64,000 nt of DNA from contig NZ_JAVDXN010000004.1 in NCBI RefSeq assembly GCF_031457955.1, positions 310,001-374,000 on the forward strand, read 5' to 3'. The notes beneath the pieces are model-generated. The model had not been told where the DNA came from. It was given only the letters and a program-made list of their open reading frames with translations, and searched no databases. Position 1 is the first letter of the stretch. Each line of letters opens with the position of its first letter. Source of the stretch: Mixta sp031457955. Lineage in GTDB: Bacteria > Pseudomonadota > Gammaproteobacteria > Enterobacterales > Enterobacteriaceae. The position numbers and the translations under genes were made by a program. This document shows, piece by piece, positions 63,064-64,000 of the stretch.

Positions 63064-63729
63064 CTAGCCGAAATGGTATTGTGTCCGCTGTGTGCGCTCT
63101 GCCAGTCGCTTAAGCGCTGCGTTAAGCAATACGCCATAGGCGGGCAAAAAGAAAACCATACAGATCAAAACTTTAAAGCTGTAATCCACCAGCGCGATTT
63201 CCACCCAGTGCTGAGCCATAAAAGCATCGGTGCTTTTATAAAATGCGATAAAGAAAAAGGCGAGCGTATCGCTAATATTGCCTAAAAACATGGCGCAGGC
63301 GGGTGCTACCCACCACTTTGGTAACTGACGCAGACGATTAAAAACGTGTACGTCCAGCACCTGTCCCAGCGCATAGGCCATAAAGCTGGCGCAGGCGATA
63401 CGGGCAACAAACAGGTTTACTTCGCTTAGCGCGCCCAGGCCTTGCCAGCTGCCGTTGTAAAACAGCGAAGAGACGCCGTAGGAGATAAACAGCGCCGGAA
63501 TCATGACCGACAAAATAATGCGACGAGCCAGCGGCGCGCCAAAAATGCGCACGGTCAGATCGGTAGCCAGAAAGATAAACGGAAAGCTAAAGGCCCCCCA
63601 GGTGGTATGGAAGCCAAAAATCGAAATAGGCAGCTGTACCAGATAGTTACTGGAGGTGATTATCAGAAGGTGAAACAAAGAAAGCCAGACAAGCGCATGC
63701 TTCCGCTGGCGCGGTGTTAAAGAGATCAT
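63064..63729 (-). CDS. yhhQ: 7-cyano-7-deazaguanine/queuosine precursor transporter
   Basis: 221 residues with six membrane segments. Highly similar to E. coli YhhQ: SLFHLLIITSSNYLVQLPIS, GFHTTWGAFSFPFIFLATDL, TVRIFGAPLARRII and ASFMAYALGQVLDVHVFNRL. It imports preQ0/preQ1 for queuosine synthesis. Upstream of and co-oriented with dcrB, divergent from the tusA start. Confidence 0.97.
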   Translation of the reverse strand: MISLTPRQRKHALVWLSLFHLLIITSSNYLVQLPISIFGFHTTWGAFSFPFIFLATDLTVRIFGAPLARRIILSVMIPALFISYGVSSLFYNGSWQGLGALSEVNLFVARIACASFMAYALGQVLDVHVFNRLRQLPKWWVAPACAMFLGNISDTLAFFFIAFYKSTDAFMAQHWVEIALVDYSFKVLICMVFFLPAYGVLLNAALKRLAERTQRTQYHFG

Positions 63730-63909
63730 AATTTACCTTTTTACGTTGGGGTGAGGGAACCCAGTCTTAATTAAGTTTTGTACCGTTACGGATGGCAAAG
63801 CTTTATGGCGCGCTCAACGGCTCAAAAACCCTGGCGCGGGCGCATCTTACCGCGTTACCTGCAGTTTGCAATGGTTAGTTTTCACGCAAACGTTCACCTT
63901 CCTGACCGC

Positions 63910-63937
63910 TTGCGCAACAGAGCGTCGGGGGTAGAAT
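63910..63937 (+). promoter_or_regulatory. Probable tusA promoter
   Basis: -35 TTGCGC (63910-63915), 16-base spacer, -10 TAGAAT (63932-63937). The predicted start lies about 25 bases before the tusA ATG. Confidence 0.45.
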
Positions 63938-63969
63938 AGAGCGCAACAGAATTTCGCGATGAGACAATA

Positions 63970-64000
63970 ATGAGTAATCACTTCGATAACCCCGATCAAA
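63970..64000 (+). CDS. tusA: Sulfur carrier protein TusA, N-terminal fragment cut by window edge
   Basis: Only MSNHFDNPDQ is visible after an ATG at 63970. Identification rests mainly on context: in E. coli tusA is divergent from yhhQ, the same arrangement as here, and TusA starts with a similar short polar segment containing PD. The protein transfers sulfur for 2-thiouridine in tRNA. Confidence 0.7.
   Translation, partial: MSNHFDNPDQ

Overview
The window looks like a chromosomal segment of a gammaproteobacterium of order Enterobacterales, most likely family Erwiniaceae (Pantoea, Mixta or Erwinia type). The evidence is very high protein similarity, recalled from memory, to Escherichia coli Gor, RlmJ, PrlC, RsmJ, UspA, UspB, PitA, YhiN, HemB, ProP, UxuA, YhhT, YhhS, DcrB and YhhQ. 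These are combined with a complete pqqABCDEF cluster and a membrane gluconate dehydrogenase, both typical of sugar-oxidising plant or insect associates. Genus is an inference. No tRNA, rRNA, insertion sequence, prophage or CRISPR array was recognised.

Layout. 1-5.5 kb: the 3' part of a GH15 glucoamylase-like gene, then two overlapping DUF262 genes of GmrSD type, the second of the pair to be transcribed lacking the nuclease domain (candidate defence operon). 5.7-9.5 kb: three-subunit membrane gluconate (or 2-ketogluconate) dehydrogenase. 9.8-23 kb: a block collinear with the E. coli gor-rlmJ-prlC-rsmJ-uspA-uspB-pitA-yhiN region, flanked or interrupted by rtcB, rbn and a CPBP-family membrane protease; two tandem repeat arrays and a large palindrome lie between rsmJ and uspA. 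23.1-31.2 kb: an AT-rich accessory stretch with a ToxR/ToxS-like (MarT/FidL-like) pair, an orphan LuxR-type regulator, an ArcZ-like small RNA far from any arcB gene, a zinc alcohol dehydrogenase, a PncC-like amidase and a large autotransporter. 31.3-39.1 kb: a secreted alpha/beta hydrolase and an M19 dipeptidase translationally coupled, followed by pqqABCDEF. 39.1-46.4 kb: a GAF-GGDEF diguanylate cyclase, hemB, an MBL-fold hydrolase, proP, uxuA and a GntR-family regulator. 46.4-64 kb: the E. coli block yhhT-yhhS-dcrB-yhhQ-tusA, split between yhhS and dcrB by about 12.5 kb carrying an inositol catabolism cluster (iolI, A, B, R, C, D, G, H, E) and an Rpn-family nuclease.

How the genes work together. 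PQQ made by pqqABCDEF would feed a quinoprotein such as glucose dehydrogenase (not in this window), whose product gluconate is the substrate of the dehydrogenase at 5.7-9.5 kb; together they give periplasmic direct oxidation. The iol cluster encodes every step from myo-inositol to acetyl-CoA and dihydroxyacetone phosphate, with an RpiR-type repressor but no transporter. The iolA and iolD promoters share an AT-rich TGAAA motif at identical distance from a TATAAT box, a candidate IolR operator.

The least explained items are the DUF262 pair, the displaced ArcZ-like RNA, the membrane regulator pair with its orphan LuxR neighbour, and the repeat cluster upstream of uspA.
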